Source: Capitulum mitella (Eukaryota; Arthropoda; Thecostraca; Pollicipedomorpha; Pollicipedidae). From it: DNA of 64,000 nt. This document shows positions 25,965 through 38,266 of this stretch, one piece after another. The notes beneath the pieces are model-generated. The model had not been told where the DNA came from. It saw nothing but the letters and a program-made list of their open reading frames with translations, and did not search any database. Positions within the stretch are counted from its first letter, which is position 1, and every line of letters starts with the position of its first letter. The stretch is taken from the NCBI GenBank assembly GCA_030062745.1, contig CP099851.1, positions 6,511,661-6,575,660 of the forward strand. Reading direction: 5' to 3'. Both the position numbers and the translations under genes were made by a program.

Positions 25965-26270
25965 GTTCGGTCCGTTCCGGTCCGGTCTGGTCTGGTCTGG
26001 TCTGGTCTGGTCCAGTCTGGTCTGGTCTGGTTCCGTCCGGTCTGGCCTGGTCTGGTTCAGTCTGGTCCGGTCCGGTCCGGTCTGGTCTGGTCTGGTCCGG
26101 TCCGGTCCGGTCCGGTCCGGTCCGGTCCGGTCCGGTCCGGTCCGGTCCGGTCCGGTCTGGTCTGGTCTGGTCTGGTCCGGTCTGGCCTGGTCTGGTTCAG
26201 TCTGGTCTGGTCTGGTCTGATCCGGCCCGGTCTGGTCTGGTCTAGTCGGAACGGTCTGGTTCAGTAACGT
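25965..26270. repeat. GGTCY pentamer array (~60 copies)
   Basis: Tandem 5-bp array of GGTCT and GGTCC. Blocks of pure GGTCC alternate with blocks of GGTCT, with occasional GGTTC or GGCCT variants, which suggests local homogenisation inside the array. Confidence 0.95.
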
Positions 26271-26376
26271 GAGGTCCGGTCCGGCGGGACCGGACCCGGC
26301 CGCAGGCTGTTGTCCGCCAGTGCCCATGCAGGGACTGGTCGCTTCGACCTTCCGCCTTTGGAACGCCGACATCGGC

Positions 26377-26384
26377 TATAAAAA
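26377..26384 (+). promoter_or_regulatory. TATA box candidate
   Basis: TATAAAAA at the downstream edge of the large CpG island, about 30 bp before GCACTGCTG, where transcription could start. It precedes a candidate first exon with a clean donor. Confidence 0.4.
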
Positions 26385-26415
26385 TGGCACGCGCGGCTCT
26401 GCCCGTGCACTGCTG

Positions 26416-26492
26416 ATGTGTTGGCGTCCGGCGACGGCGGATGACGACAGCGACGCGAGCGCTACGGAGGACTCGCCTGTCCTCGAGCGGAA
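26416..26492 (+). CDS. candidate first coding exon, acidic N-terminus
   Basis: From ATG at 26416 the frame reads MCWRPATADDDSDASATED and then SPVLER, and ends with two bases (AA) before the donor GTAAGG at 26493. A TATA box lies 39 bp upstream of the ATG, so the 5' leader would be very short; an upstream in-frame start within 26269-26415 is also possible. No downstream exon is recognised and the product is unknown. Confidence 0.25.
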
Positions 26493-26499
26493 GTAAGGA

Positions 26500-28155
26500 A
26501 TTTCGGAATTGGTGATGTTTGTGGTTTTTGTCCCAAAAAACATCTTGTTCCTGTGGTAATGCGACCTGAACCGTTCATACCCGTTGCCTGGAAGGGCTCT
26601 TTGAAGGGTACGGAATGCGTTACAGTCGCGTCGAATTTCAGGTTACAGAAGCCGTTCGAACCGTCAGCTCATGGCTGCCTCACTGCCGGCATGCCGGCCC
26701 GGCAGACTTCGACCGGAAGCGCATGTATCCCATGTTCTAAGCGGCACGAATGAACGGAATGTCTGATTTGCATGTCAGAACAAAGCGGGGCGAACGTCGC
26801 CGGCCTGCCGTCGTCCGGGCGGAGTTCGGCTGACTGGCGGTCGTTCCGGCGCCCGCCCCGCCCGCCGTACCGCGCTATGCCTGCGAACCGTTAGGTCGCG
26901 GCGCGTCCGTAGCGACATCTCGGGAGCGTCAGCGGAAACGTTTTCATGGCCCGTGCGACGGCGACAGCTATCGGCAGCGGATGGGAACTGCTCGTACCAA
27001 ATCATCCCGCCTCGGCTGTTTCGTTCGTGGCTTTGGCTGGTGCGGGTCCTGTGATCCATTCCTATCAAGTCCTGTTCACGTCTTCAGGGACCTGTTCCTG
27101 CGCAGCTAAATGTAATCACTCCTTTCTGCCTGATTATACGGCTACGACATTGTCAGAACTGTTCGAGAGAACAAGCCAACCATCACCGATGCACGGGTCC
27201 ATGGTGGAGCCCTAGAAACAGACCATGCCCCCTTGGTAGTTAAGATCGTGAATGTTTTGAAATACGTGAGAAACGCTTTAAATTTAATTCTGGATTTTTG
27301 TTGGTTACTTTTGCGTTGGAATGGCGAGGTGTCGGGAACAAACGCCGTTTTTGTGTGGCTATTTTGGTCCCATTTTACAAGTTGATAGTGCCTTTCCCAG
27401 TGTGTAACCCAACAGATTCCCTTCCCTGCTTTAGGAAGGCCATCAGGCTAAGCCTGGAGCTTTGGAACGGATGGCCAGCTGTGCACGTGAACAAGAAATT
27501 TGATAGTTGTGGAGTTGTCCCTCCACTTTTTCTAGTGACTGACGACTTTGATGAGATATGCCGTTTTATGGTGGTCAGTCAGCCGACAGGAACCGCATGA
27601 CATATATTATTCATTTGCCAACGACTCTGTTGAGGGCGCTGGAAATCGGTGCATCCGGGCGTTGCCAGAGCATAATCCTGTATACCGACCGTCTTGCCCA
27701 TGGCCAGGCACTTACCCAGTGGCCGTTGTTTTTGAACTTGTGCGCTGTACTGCGTTTTGTGTCACTTGTCTGTCACATGCCTTGTGTCCGGCCATTTTTT
27801 TGCGCAGTCGGTCACCGCTCGCGGACGAGATGACTGGCTGAAGAGGAGTGTCCGGTAAAAAGCGCACAGGGCATTCGGTCATCTGCGATTCTGCGACGAT
27901 GAAAATGAAGCAGGCAAGATGGCTTGGTTCGCTTGAACGAGACTGGTTTTCACAATGATTTGCAGATCTTTTAATTCTGAGATCATTGTGAAAGCTGATT
28001 TCGTGATGGTGCTCTTCGAGAAGACATCTTTACGACGGTGTTGTGCAAGACTGCGTTTATTTTGTGGTCGCGCCAAGCTTCATTCTAGATGATACATTTT
28101 GATGATCAAGATGATACATTCATACATTCAAGATGATCTTTCAAGGTCAATGCCT
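26500..28155. other. non-coding, nothing recognised
   Basis: No supported gene or repeat. Several 60-100 codon frames have no recognisable domain and no splice context. Confidence 0.35.
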
Positions 28156-28159
28156 TTTT

Positions 28160-28680
28160 AGAATTTTAGGGCAAAAGATCGTATCGCAGAAGTTCGTCGG
28201 ACCAAGGTTCGTCGGACTAAAGTTCGTCGGACAAAAGTTCGTCAAGCAGAAGTTTGTCGTGTTACTGTTAGTGTAGGACAAAAGTTCGTCAAGGACAAAA
28301 AATGGTCGTGCAAAAAATCGTCGTGAAAAGGCTGGTCTAGGGCAAAAGCTCGTCGGGGGTAAGAGTTCGTCGAGGACAAAAGTTCGTCTAGCAGAAGTTC
28401 GTCTGAAACAAAGGTTCGTCTGGGACAAAGTTCGCGCAGAAGATCTTCTAGGACAAAAGTTTGTATGAGTCAGAAGCTCGTATAAGGCAAAATTTTGTCT
28501 AGGACAGGCGTCTGTCACGCAGAAATTTGTCTAGAGCAAGAGCTATTCAAGGGCAAAAGTTCGTCTAGGACAAGTCTGTCTCCCTAATGGAAAAGGCTCG
28601 TGCTGCAAAAGGTTCGTATGGAAAAGGTTCGTAAGAAAAATGTTCGTAAGCAAAGGTCCTTAAAGTGAAAGTTTGTCTCG
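28160..28680 (+). repeat. ~17-bp TTCGTC array, left arm
   Basis: Diverged tandem units around ACAAAAGTTCGTCTAGG, changing towards GAAAAGGTTCGTAAG near 28590-28660. About 25-30 units. The right-hand variant is the reverse complement of the units in the array at 28.84-29.09 kb, so the two arrays are inverted arms. Confidence 0.8.
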
Positions 28681-28706
28681 GAAAAGGAACGGACCTAAAA
28701 AAGTAA

Positions 28707-28726
28707 CCTAGCCTAACCTAACCTAA
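28707..28726. repeat. short interstitial CCTAA run
   Basis: CCTAG followed by three CCTAA units. CCTAA/TTAGG is the telomere repeat of most arthropods. The run is too short to be more than a chance or healed-break trace, but it lies exactly between the two inverted arrays. Confidence 0.5.
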
Positions 28727-28839
28727 ATTAACGTAGTCCTTTGTTGGACCGAACCAAGTTCGATCGCTTTCTTTATCGATCTGCGGCCCGTAATATCTTA
28801 TATCGTGCCTTTGGCACAGGGTTACGCCCTAGGCCTAAA

Positions 28840-29090
28840 CCCGGAACGAACGTTTTTCGATACGCGCCTTGTCCGATATGAACCCTTTCCGATACCAACC
28901 TGTGGATACGAACCTATGGCTACGAACCTTTTCCCGAACGAAACTTTTTCTACGAACCTTTTTCCACACGAACCTTTTGCAGTCTCGAACCCTTTCCGAT
29001 AAGAACCTTCTACTATGCGAACCTTTTACGATACGAACCTTTTGCATACGAACCTTTCTCCATACGAGCCCTTGACCTACGAACCTTGGT
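28840..29090 (-). repeat. ~17-bp TACGAACCTTTT array, right arm
   Basis: About 14 units around GATACGAACCTTTTCC, the reverse complement of the GAAAAGGTTCGTA units near 28590-28640. Together with the left array it forms a long imperfect palindrome around about 28.75 kb. Confidence 0.8.
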
Positions 29091-29099
29091 GCGGTTGCC

Positions 29100-29990
29100 C
29101 ACTCGCCTGTGACTCGGGCAGGCCATTGAGGTGCACAGGGGCTAAAGATGGATGTGCACGGTTCAAAATGGGATGAATTCCGGATCCCGCCATGGGAAAT
29201 CAGAGCCTCATTCACCGGCATGATTCCATTAGCTGTCGTCTGGCAGTTGGCAGTTTTTCTCGTGATATAAAATATGTGACTACACATATTTTGCTCTTAA
29301 GGGCTTTCGTTCGAGAGCCATATGACACGGACAGTAAATACGTTAGGGTGAAATCAAGCTGATTATTCCGGCAAAGTCCTGCTTACTCGCCGACTGAGTC
29401 TGACCCGGTGTTTTTGCCAGTCGTGGCCAGGCACGGAACAAGCGTCGGATTACTCATGGGGTTAAACAATATGCAGTGTCTCACGAAACTTGGGGCGCAG
29501 ATCATTGCCACATGGGGGAATGGCGGAACATGTGCCGCGTTTTGTTCTCAGCGACGTTCACGTGCAGAAGGCTTTTAAACAATAATCAATAGGCTTTAAG
29601 ATACAGTCGATATCCCAATTACTTTATACTTTTACATGTTTTGGCTCAGATATACTTTTCGCATTCTGCAACGGAATGAAGAAGAATATTTACATGCTTT
29701 GCCGGCATTCAAATGGCGGGCAAATGTTCAGATGTAAAGATGGCAAATCGAATATTTGCAGTATGCTGGAATCTTAGCCTGAAACCTCAAACATTGCCGG
29801 AGTCGGAATATTCGGCCAAATATTCGAATCAGCCGATCTGAATTATCAGTGCTATTGATGCAACCAAATCTTGTTGAAAAACAGGTCATTCAGCCACCTC
29901 CATAAAGAACCTTGTTTCGACTGTCTACGGAACACAGCTGATCCCCAGTCTTCACGAGCTCAGTGTTGCTGTGACATGTGTTTTCCTGGG
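29100..29990. other. non-coding, nothing recognised
   Basis: No gene or clear repeat seen. Confidence 0.4.
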
Positions 29991-29997
29991 AAACTGG

Positions 29998-30140
29998 AGT
30001 AGCCGGCGGTCGTGACAGGCAGTCGTCTGGATGGCGTCTGTCGTGGCGGTCAGTTGCCTAGAGGGCGTCTGTTGTGGTGGCGGTCAGTCGTCTGGACGCT
30101 GTCTGTTGTGGAAGCGGTCAGTCGTCTGAGCGACATGAAG
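29998..30140. repeat. ~42-bp minisatellite, 3 copies
   Basis: Three imperfect copies containing GGCGGTCAGTCGTCTGGA and GCGTCTGTNGTGG. Confidence 0.75.
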
Positions 30141-30284
30141 ATCTCCGTCAAAGATCCATTGAAACAATGTCGTAGTGCCCTGCAATCGCGAATCGCGAAT
30201 CGCGTGCATTCCACGTGCGGTAGCTTCACCCATACGTCGCTACCTACTACACATTGAGGGTATCTTGGGCATGATTAAGGACAG

Positions 30285-30585
30285 TGTGTTCAAGGATAGT
30301 TGGGAGGTTAAGCTGGACGCAGGTCTGAAGCAAAGGTCGTGGAATAGAATCAAATTTCTGGACAAGGTATTTGCGCGAAGAATTATCAGGACTATTTTTA
30401 GTTATTTATGTATTTCCCCCTATCCGTTAATGGGGTGGGCATGAATGCCCTTCCATGCCCGTGTGATCGAATAACTTTACTGTGGTTTCTATACTACTTC
30501 AAGGATCACTCTGGGTGATGCCACTCTCCGTTATTCTTTTTTCTCTGAATTTGCTCCCGCTACCGATGCTAATTAATGATGGCCT
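30285..30585 (+). repeat. dispersed repeat family, copy A
   Basis: Shares an ordered set of motifs with the reverse complement of 37440-37690: TTCAAGGATA at one end, CCCCCTATCCNTTAATGGG, CATGANTGCCCTTCCAT, then ACTTCAAGNATCAC and TATTCTTTTTTC. A non-autonomous mobile element or retroposed fragment is likely. No coding capacity is seen. Confidence 0.7.
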
Positions 30586-30599
30586 CGCGAACCGGGCAA

Positions 30600-33050
30600 G
30601 CAGGTAGCAGGCTAGTAACGCCGCCGATGGTGAGGAATACCATGCTGGCGTATAAACTGGAGTTAGCTCAATATAACGCAAATTCTAAAAATAAAAAAAT
30701 GGATAGGAATATCATATAAAGCGCAATTTTGATGTTATATTTAAACGGTGTGGAAAATGCATCAGTTACATAGTTCAGTTTAGCCGGCTTGATCAGCCAC
30801 TTCTTACGATGCTTTTATAGACTTCTGTATTTCACAGGATTTTGCAGATGGTTGTTGCAGCTTAAGCACCTGTTTCTGGAGAAGCTTCGGTGTCGATCAG
30901 AAAAAAACAGAAAAACTTGCTTTAGGACCTAATGTTTTAAGAATTCGTGCCACTAGGAATGCCCTGTTTCAGGCTACCAGACCTCCCATCCCATACGTCA
31001 CCCCACACGGCACCGTACGTCACACATCCGCCGTCATTCCGTCCTCCTGTCGGGCCACGCAGTCCGGCTACACGGCAGCCCTGTGCTGCGCGCTGAACAA
31101 GGTCAAGATCTCCGCCCTGGACTGGAGGTACGGCTTGTGCTCAGGAGGACATGTGGAGCGCCTCCTAACACCCTGGACCACCAATTCGCCACGCAGCCTC
31201 CCGCAGGCAGGCAGTGGGTGTGGGCCGTGACCAGCCTGTGTGATGACATTCAGGGCCTGCTCCCAGCAGTTGCGTGGCCAGACCGGCAGACAGGGGGCGA
31301 CTACATTGTTCGGGGACCGGAGGTCTAGGGGTGGTTAATACGTCCGGTTCCTTGCGTCTTTTTAAGCAACGGCATGTTTAGACGAAACTCGTACCTTATA
31401 TCATACCTGACTGCGTTAATATTCTACATGTCAGGGCTTAAAAAGGAAGAAAGCAGGTTCTAAGACGAACTAACGGCATTCTGGCTCATGGTCATCTGCG
31501 GGAGAATTGCATCTTTTTCTAGTCTCCTGATCGACCACGACCTAACCACATCCGCAGCAGTGCCCCGCTAACGTTTGTCTCTCTACTGTTCAGTTGCGGG
31601 TGGTTTGATATGTCGAGCTCAGCCGGCTGAATTGAGGAAGCTTCTGATGGCGTATGTTTCGCCGCGACGCCCTAAAGGTTGTCGATAAGCTTTCTTGTGG
31701 CGACTGTTTTACTTGTATCACAGAGACCGAATCTCATGTCGACCATGGATCAATATGGATCAGTAGTTGTACCCTACGATGATGATTCCGGGGTCAGGGT
31801 CAGCATCTTACTGGCTGACCCTGGCCTAGCGAGTAAGGGCTGAGGTGACGTCTTCGATGCAGATTGTCGTGTCCTTTATCACGTGGTGACGTAATTCATC
31901 GTCTCGATCTCATTGTGCCGACGAAAGCTTCTCACAGTCGCATAGCAATGTATTCGGAAACGAGTGTGTCACGCACGCTTCAGCAAAACAACTCTGTGGT
32001 CTTCAGGTAGGTTGACAGCAGACATCCACCACAGTTCGGCCAGAACTTACGGACGTGGTGGCGTTTTCTAAGTGCCGATATCACGCGGGTGTCGAAGTGC
32101 AGCACTTTTTGCACGCGTTGAGTTTGACATTTTGTTGTGCCACCGTGCAGTAACAGAAATACAAAATCTCAGCGTGGAGTGGTTTTAACGATATTAGTAA
32201 AATGTAAGCAGCCTTGGAGAAGCAATAATGCAAGTTGTGACGAATTTTCGGCCCTAGGCCATCAGCAGGCCAAAACAGTGGGGGCAGGGATGCAGCTGGG
32301 AGCGAAAACCGGCGGGTTCCACGTTGGCACCGACTTTACGCTCAGGTCGGGGCCGTTAACCAGCACCCTTATCACTTAACCATCATCGCAGAATGCGTTT
32401 GCGCGACGAGGTCATCAACGAAACATTTCTTGTCCGCTAGGGATGCAGTATTGCAGAACCACGGCAGGTACTCGTAGTCGATGTAAAATCGGTAAGGACG
32501 GTACAGGAACATTGGCTGGGTAGGTTTCAGTACCACAGTAACCGATTATGCAGTTCTATTCCGAATTATACGACGATGAATGATCTTCCGGTACCAGGGA
32601 ATCCTGGCCTGTATGGTATTACCAGAGGCGGCGCCCGTGTCGACACCAGCCGAGCCTCGCAGGCTTTTGGCTGGTGCCGGAGCATATTTAGGTCGTTTTG
32701 TTACCATCCCTCAGAGTATACAGCACGCCATCCAGTGGCCAAAGGTCTGGTCCAGGAATACCCTGATAAGCGCATCGGAGCATGCCCTGTTCAACCGAGT
32801 TCTTGAAGTTTCCAGCGTGTGCTACCGCGACACGTTTATCAGATTTACGCCCGCGTGTGACGAAAGCCGTCCACCTCTCTATGATCTGAAACTTCTGAGT
32901 CCGGCTTTTTTAGTCGCATAGGACCGTGGAGCGCAACCGCGGAAGGATATTTTTTCGTGCCGCACAATGTTGCGACACGGCTGCCCTGTGCCGGGTTGAC
33001 CCTCTCTGCTCAGGTGTCAGTTGACTACACTGTGAATGGTCGAGCCAAAC
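30600..33050. other. non-coding, nothing firmly recognised
   Basis: No gene is supported. A GC-rich segment at 30980-31330 has an open frame with several cysteines but no domain I recognise and no clear splice sites. Confidence 0.35.
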
Positions 33051-33055
33051 AGACC

Positions 33056-33127
33056 GTTGTTTCCGGGACTCGAACCCGGCACTGTCTGGACCAGAGTAAA
33101 CGACCTTATCCGCTCGGCCATGGGGAC
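33056..33127 (-). tRNA. tRNA-like sequence, probably pseudogene or SINE head
   Basis: Read on the minus strand this 72-nt segment has tRNA spacing. It has an A box (TGGCCGAGCGG) and a perfect 5-bp T stem around TTCGAGT (CCGGG/CCCGG) at tRNA positions 49-65. The D stem pairs, with one G-T. The anticodon stem is weak (anticodon would be CTG, glutamine) and the acceptor ends GTCCCCA and AAACAAC do not pair. It is therefore not a functional tRNA. A decayed tRNA or a tRNA-derived SINE fits better. Confidence 0.45.
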
Positions 33128-33514
33128 GGCAAATCACAGTTTGGTATCTAATCATTTATCAAGAAAAATGCAGTGATTATCCAGACTTATACTAGAAAAT
33201 GATGACATTGTCCAAATGACTTTTCGGCTGCCTAGTTCTCCGTTGGCCATCAGGGGTCACTACGTAATCAGAAACGTCATCTCATGTATGAAGCCGCGAT
33301 GCAAAACAAATTTAACATCAAACCTTTCGTATGATCAGAAACACAACGTCAAACTTTGAGTACTTTTTTGGTTTGTTTTGGTTTGTTAAAGCGGGCTGTG
33401 ACCCATTATATCTTGTGAAAGTGACTGGTTGGCCAATATCAAACTAGTCCTGAGAAGTGGTGCAGTGCCATCCAAACATCTTCCATCATGCATGCCAGGT
33501 ATTTAATTTTGTAG

Positions 33515-33755
33515 CCAAAGGCAGATCCAGAGTACTGGCTTTCATGGGTTGGGGGGGGGGGCAAATTCCAAAAAGGTTTACTGACAAAAAACTCACTGGA
33601 TTTTGCCTCGTTTTACCTGAAGGATTGTTATAAACAAACTTTCCTTCATAAAAGTCTCTTCGGTTTTCTTCAAATTTCAGAAATTTGTCAACTTGCCCAT
33701 TTTTGGCTATTGGGGGAGGGGCGGGGGGCATGGCCCTTTGGACCATCCTGGATGC
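33515..33755. mobile_element. short G-run-flanked element, MITE-like
   Basis: Left end GGCAGATCCAGAGTACTGG followed by an 11-base G run. The right end carries GGGGGAGGGGCGGGGGG then GGACCATCCTGGATGCAT, roughly inverted with respect to the left (GGATCCAG versus CATCCTGGATG). It resembles the element at 15.94-16.22 kb and a fragment near 3370-3415. Confidence 0.4.
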
Positions 33756-33759
33756 ATTA

Positions 33760-34545
33760 TTGTTTGTGGCACCACTTGGGTAGCATCTGACATATTTGTT
33801 TGGAGATGCTAGTGAAACCCTAGCTGTTGATTTATTGCTGTATTGGGAAAGGCTTGCTATTTTTCTTGGTATGACAGTTTGTTGGTGCTAATTTGCAAGA
33901 AGATATCATGTATCAATCCCAGTAGATACAGAACACCAAGAATAGTAATTAATTCCGTAGATAATCATGTGGTCTATGCCAAAGGCGAAATCGGTCAAGA
34001 TAATGCTCCAGTGATGCTGGCCAGAATGCATTTGAATTTGGTAAACCTCTGAGCTGTGGACATCTTTTAAGTCTGCAAACAGTGGTTTTCAGTCACTCAA
34101 GTCAGTCAATCAGGCATTCAGTCATTAGTCTTGGCAGTCTTTGTTTTTCATAGCCTCACGGCAACATATATTTCTACCAGTGCTTGCTGAGTGCTTATGT
34201 CACGAAGTAATGAGCTATGTCTGCCTCGTTTTTGTTGGGTGTTTTGTGCATACTGTTCTTTTACCAGCTCCTTTTTTGCTCATGTTTTCTGTTTTTATAT
34301 GTTTTTCTTATGTAGTGACTACATGTAGTTTTGTACGTGTAACGACATGTATCTCGTCTCGGGCGTATGTAACTACATTTGTAATTACCTGGGCGCCCGC
34401 GCGCTCCAGCCTGTCCCTAACGGACAGCCTCATGTAGGACTCTAAGACGGGTCTGTGGGACCGGTCGGGGACCGTCGTGGGCATTGGCTGGCGATGAAAC
34501 TACCTGGCACGCGTGCCCAGCGGGCGCATATACTGACGCAACAGC
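33760..34545. other. non-coding, nothing recognised
   Basis: T-rich stretches near 34140-34320 give hydrophobic frames, but I see no gene structure. Confidence 0.35.
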
Positions 34546-34549
34546 TGGT

Positions 34550-34780
34550 ATCTCCGGCCCTTGCGATGCGACCGGTCGTGACGGTCTCACAAGGCGGCGG
34601 CAGCGGTCGCGACAACGGCGACGGCAGCTGCTTCGACTCCGGCGGCCGCCACGGCTGCGACGGCGGCATTAAGGGCGATGGCAGCCGCGACGACGGCCGT
34701 GACGACGTTGGATATGGCGACTGGGAGGGCGGGCGCGTCAACGGCGGTGTGTGGCAGCGACCGCGTGGGCGCTAGAGCTC
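34550..34780. repeat. degenerate GCGRCG triplet-rich segment
   Basis: Imperfect repetition of GCGACGGC, GGCGGC and GCGGCAGC-like motifs, open in several frames (Ala-, Arg- or Gly-rich). No domain is recognised. Confidence 0.5.
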
Positions 34781-35569
34781 CGGCACTGCTGCCCTCGAGG
34801 CCGGCTGCGGGCCGGACTCGGGCTTGCGAGGACGCCAGCGGCCGCAGAGACTCTTGGTCAGCTGGTCCGAACCAGTGTATCGTTACGTGTAAAAGGTACG
34901 GGAGCACAGTGGTAGCCAGGCCGAGCAGTGATGATCGGTTTCATGGGGGTTGCAGCATTGTTATTGGCTGTTGCTTTGTTCTGTTTGTTCTGTTTGTTTG
35001 GTGGGACGTGTGGGTGGTCTCATCCACGTCTTAGGAGAGGTGTTTTGTAGCCATGACTGGCGCTGGTCTCGGACGCCGCAGTCTGCTGCCCGCTGACTCG
35101 GTGGATCTTCACGGCCGACCGGGTGACCGTATGTGGCCTGGGGCGGTGGTTGTACTGCCCCTCCTGACTTGTGCGCTTTGTCGGAAGGAACCTAAAACAT
35201 CTTCAGGTCTCAGCTTTGAGAGGTGTTCCGGTCTGCTGCGGTGCTCGGAGAAGTGTCCCGGCCTGCCGCGCCACTCGGAGAGACGTCATGGCCGTGTCGA
35301 GAAATGTTGGAATAAATGACCGTGCTTCGCGCGTATGACCCCGATTTATTATCATTATTAAAGAAATGATACGAACAATTCGCTGGGATGCTTTGAAGCC
35401 AGACGCCGCGCTGAACAGTGCTTGTACAAATTGTTCTCACGATCACGTAATTTTAGTCTGACTGCGTAATTCGGAGGCGAGACTTTAACGTGCGGACATG
35501 GCCCACACGACCGCGCGGTAGCCAGTGTCTTCTATAGGTCGTTTGAAGTGCCAAGTGACCTCCGTGAGA

Positions 35570-35660
35570 AATGGTGAGGGCCGAGACAACCCGAACCCAC
35601 CTAGTCAGGGCGGGCAGCAGCAACAGACGCTTTAGCAACTGAGCCATTGACACGCCATTT
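35570..35660 (-). mobile_element. tRNA-derived SINE-like head
   Basis: On the minus strand TGGCTCAGTTGCTAAAGCG is a good RNA polymerase III A box, and GGTGGGTTCGGGTT about 35 bp later is a degenerate B box. The spacing is tRNA-like but the stems are decayed. The downstream sequence (TCACGGAGGTCACTTGGCAC and on to about 35490) may be the SINE body. Known SINE families have this layout; assignment to a family needs a library. Confidence 0.5.
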
Positions 35661-35664
35661 ACAT

Positions 35665-36500
35665 AAAAACATGCGCCTTTCCTATGGATTCCTACTTTGA
35701 CATGAAAATATGGCATACTACATAATACTGCGTCCGTTCAAATCGGGGTGAAGCACAGGCGTCTGACGGCCGAGATCTGGGCCACTTATTCAATGCCCAT
35801 GGCGGGCGCCGACGGATTCACTCCCAGTGGCGTCACGCAACGGCTCGCGCAGAGTGTAAACAAATCGCTTGGTGACCATACCTGCTATCGAGGACCTTGG
35901 TTTTACTTGCTAGCTGCGCCGTGATGCCGCAAACGCGCCACGCTTCCTCGTTCAAAGGAAAGCTGCTACTAAAAAACGATCGGTCGCGAGAGAAGAAGCT
36001 GAAAGTTACTAATTCTGAGGGCCTTGCAATCCAATGTGCCTCATCAGCCTTGAGCTTGTCCAGGCATCCCTGGTCCATGGTCACGATGTTGGCATGCGCT
36101 GCCAGATGTGGCCTCGCCAGTAATCGTGGACGTAACTTCAGTGAAGTGCGAAAATTAATTATAATTAATGGCAGTGAGTGTTAAAATGGATCGTCATCAA
36201 GCGGCATCATCGTCGGCGAATCTCGTCCTAGCCATGTACACTTGAAATCAGTGGAACCCGCGAACTGTTATCATAATGTTGCACCTGACCATCATCCTCC
36301 ATGCTCTGCTGACCTTCCTGCCACAACAAAATGTGAGTTGCTTTGTCATGGGGCTTCTGTTGGTCATTCAGCATCATATGTTCAAGTGGAAATAAAGTGT
36401 ATGGCATTGTCATTATTCAAAGCCCATTTCGATGACAGTCAGTATATAGTATATCAACAGACAGACAGTATCAGTATATATATATATAGTCAGAGATGAC
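35665..36500. other. non-coding, nothing recognised
   Basis: No supported gene; a short TATATA run lies at 36476-36490. Confidence 0.35.
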
Positions 36501-36505
36501 TGATT

Positions 36506-36651
36506 TCCAAATCCCATTGCAATCAGTATTACACACAAAGACCATTTTGGTTTCCAAATTCTATGGCAATCAGCATCAACACAAAGACCACTTTGGTTTC
36601 CAAATTCCATAGCAGTCAGCATCAACACAAAGACCACTTTGGTTTCCATAA
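36506..36651. repeat. 46-bp minisatellite, 3 copies
   Basis: Three tandem copies containing TTTCCAAATTCCATAGCAG and CAACACAAAGACCACTTTGG. The second and third are very similar and the first is diverged. Confidence 0.9.
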
Positions 36652-36659
36652 CACACATT

Positions 36660-37435
36660 TTTATAAAGCACCATTTTACAACATTGAATCATCTAAAGGT
36701 CATGGCTCTGCAACTGCCTGCTGTTAAACCAATAGGCCCAGTCTCATAATTGTTCATTTGATTCATGTGAATGTATAATACACACATACAGGAATGCAAG
36801 GATGCAGGGTGTGGGGTCAGTGATGGCAGCTGCCCCAGCTTATGTGAAATTTAACAGTGATCTATGGTTATTGACAGCAAGGAAATAACCCAGCTTTGTT
36901 GCCCCCAAATTCCCCTGCAGTTGTGGAGAGAATGCTTCACACTTACATCAATTTATCCACAAAAGGAAAACATTTTATGCAAAGTAAACTTAACTGTTTG
37001 TGTGTGAAAAACAGGTGATTATCATTAAAGCAATGCAAGAAAACCTCTGGTATACCAGTAACCAGTAATGGTATACCAGCCTGCTCAGTTTGACCAGGAA
37101 AATTATTTTAATATTAAGGAAAGTTATTTTGACTAAAATTATATATTTCTGTAGTAGTTATGGTGCTGTATTCTTTATAACTGGCATATTCTAACAACTG
37201 GTTCAGCTGTCAGTATCCATTTTTTTCACTTGGATATTTTGGGATAGTTCTACTTTTGCAGATAAGTTAGTTACTTAAGTTGGTTACTCAAAAGTTACTT
37301 AACAATCTGTGTGTGATATTTGTTATTGTTGTTCTTGATGAATACTAGCATGTCCTACAACTGCCAAATGGAAAGCATTGCCTAATGGGAAGAAACTTAT
37401 GCAAGGTTGTACACCCTCATTGTAACCCAACCTAA
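36660..37435. other. AT-rich non-coding stretch
   Basis: AT-rich DNA without gene features. It contrasts with the GC-rich gene that starts at 38.27 kb. Confidence 0.4.
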
Positions 37436-37439
37436 CCAA

Positions 37440-37690
37440 ATTGGGAGTAGGTTTAGGAAAAAAGAATAGCAGAGGAGTAGTGTGACCCTCAAGTGATTCT
37501 TGAAGTATTGTAGAAACTATTATATTTCACATAATTGGGCCACATGGATATGGAAGGGCACTCATGCCTACCCATTAATGGATAGGGGGTTATTACTGAA
37601 AAAAATAAACAAAACCCAACCTTCTCTGTACTGTTACATTACAAATTTTGGATCAAAGATGCTACTTGAAGTATCCTTGATCTAGTCCTG
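37440..37690 (-). repeat. dispersed repeat family, copy B
   Basis: Inverted copy of the element at 30285-30585. Its reverse complement carries CCCCCTATCCATTAATGGG, CATGAGTGCCCTTCCATAT, ACTTCAAGAATCAC and TATTCTTTTTTCC in the same order. Confidence 0.7.
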
Positions 37691-37699
37691 CCACAGAAT

Positions 37700-38266
37700 T
37701 ATTTTGCAGCCAGTGAATACACCCTTGGAGCAAAAGTAACACTGTGATGCTAGCTGTATGGAAGGTAGTGTCACAGAGTATGACATCATTGGTGCAGGGT
37801 AGTGTTAATCTTTTTTGACTATTTGGTAAAAATTTGGGAAATTTATGTTTTTGGCATGGAACTTCCTTCAAGTAGGCAGTGTTCTCTGAAAAGGTAGAAA
37901 TTTGAGCAATCTGGGGGTGCTGATGTTCATGCTTGTGATATATTGTGAGATTGCACTGCACTGTTGACATAACTCATTGGCAGGGTGGCACACACTTGGG
38001 GGTTAGATGGACATGGTTTCCATGCAAGGTGTGCACAATTTTGGGAAGAGTGCTGTTATGTTTAGCAGTTATGATATCTGGAAAACAGAAGCATAATTAA
38101 AGGCAACAAAATATATAGGTGCATTGTTCTGTCTGTTTCATGCTGCAAAGAGCCATGTCTCCTCTCACTGCCAAATGACACCCTGTTGTGGCACTGTGTC
38201 TGTATGTTACAACCGTCCATTGTAACTGTACCAGGTTGTGATGCTGCACCGTCTCGGTCACTGCAG
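37700..38266. other. presumed intron or upstream region of the LRR gene
   Basis: AT-rich at first, without exon-like frames. The polypyrimidine-poor but usable acceptor CACTGCAG ends it at 38266. Confidence 0.35.
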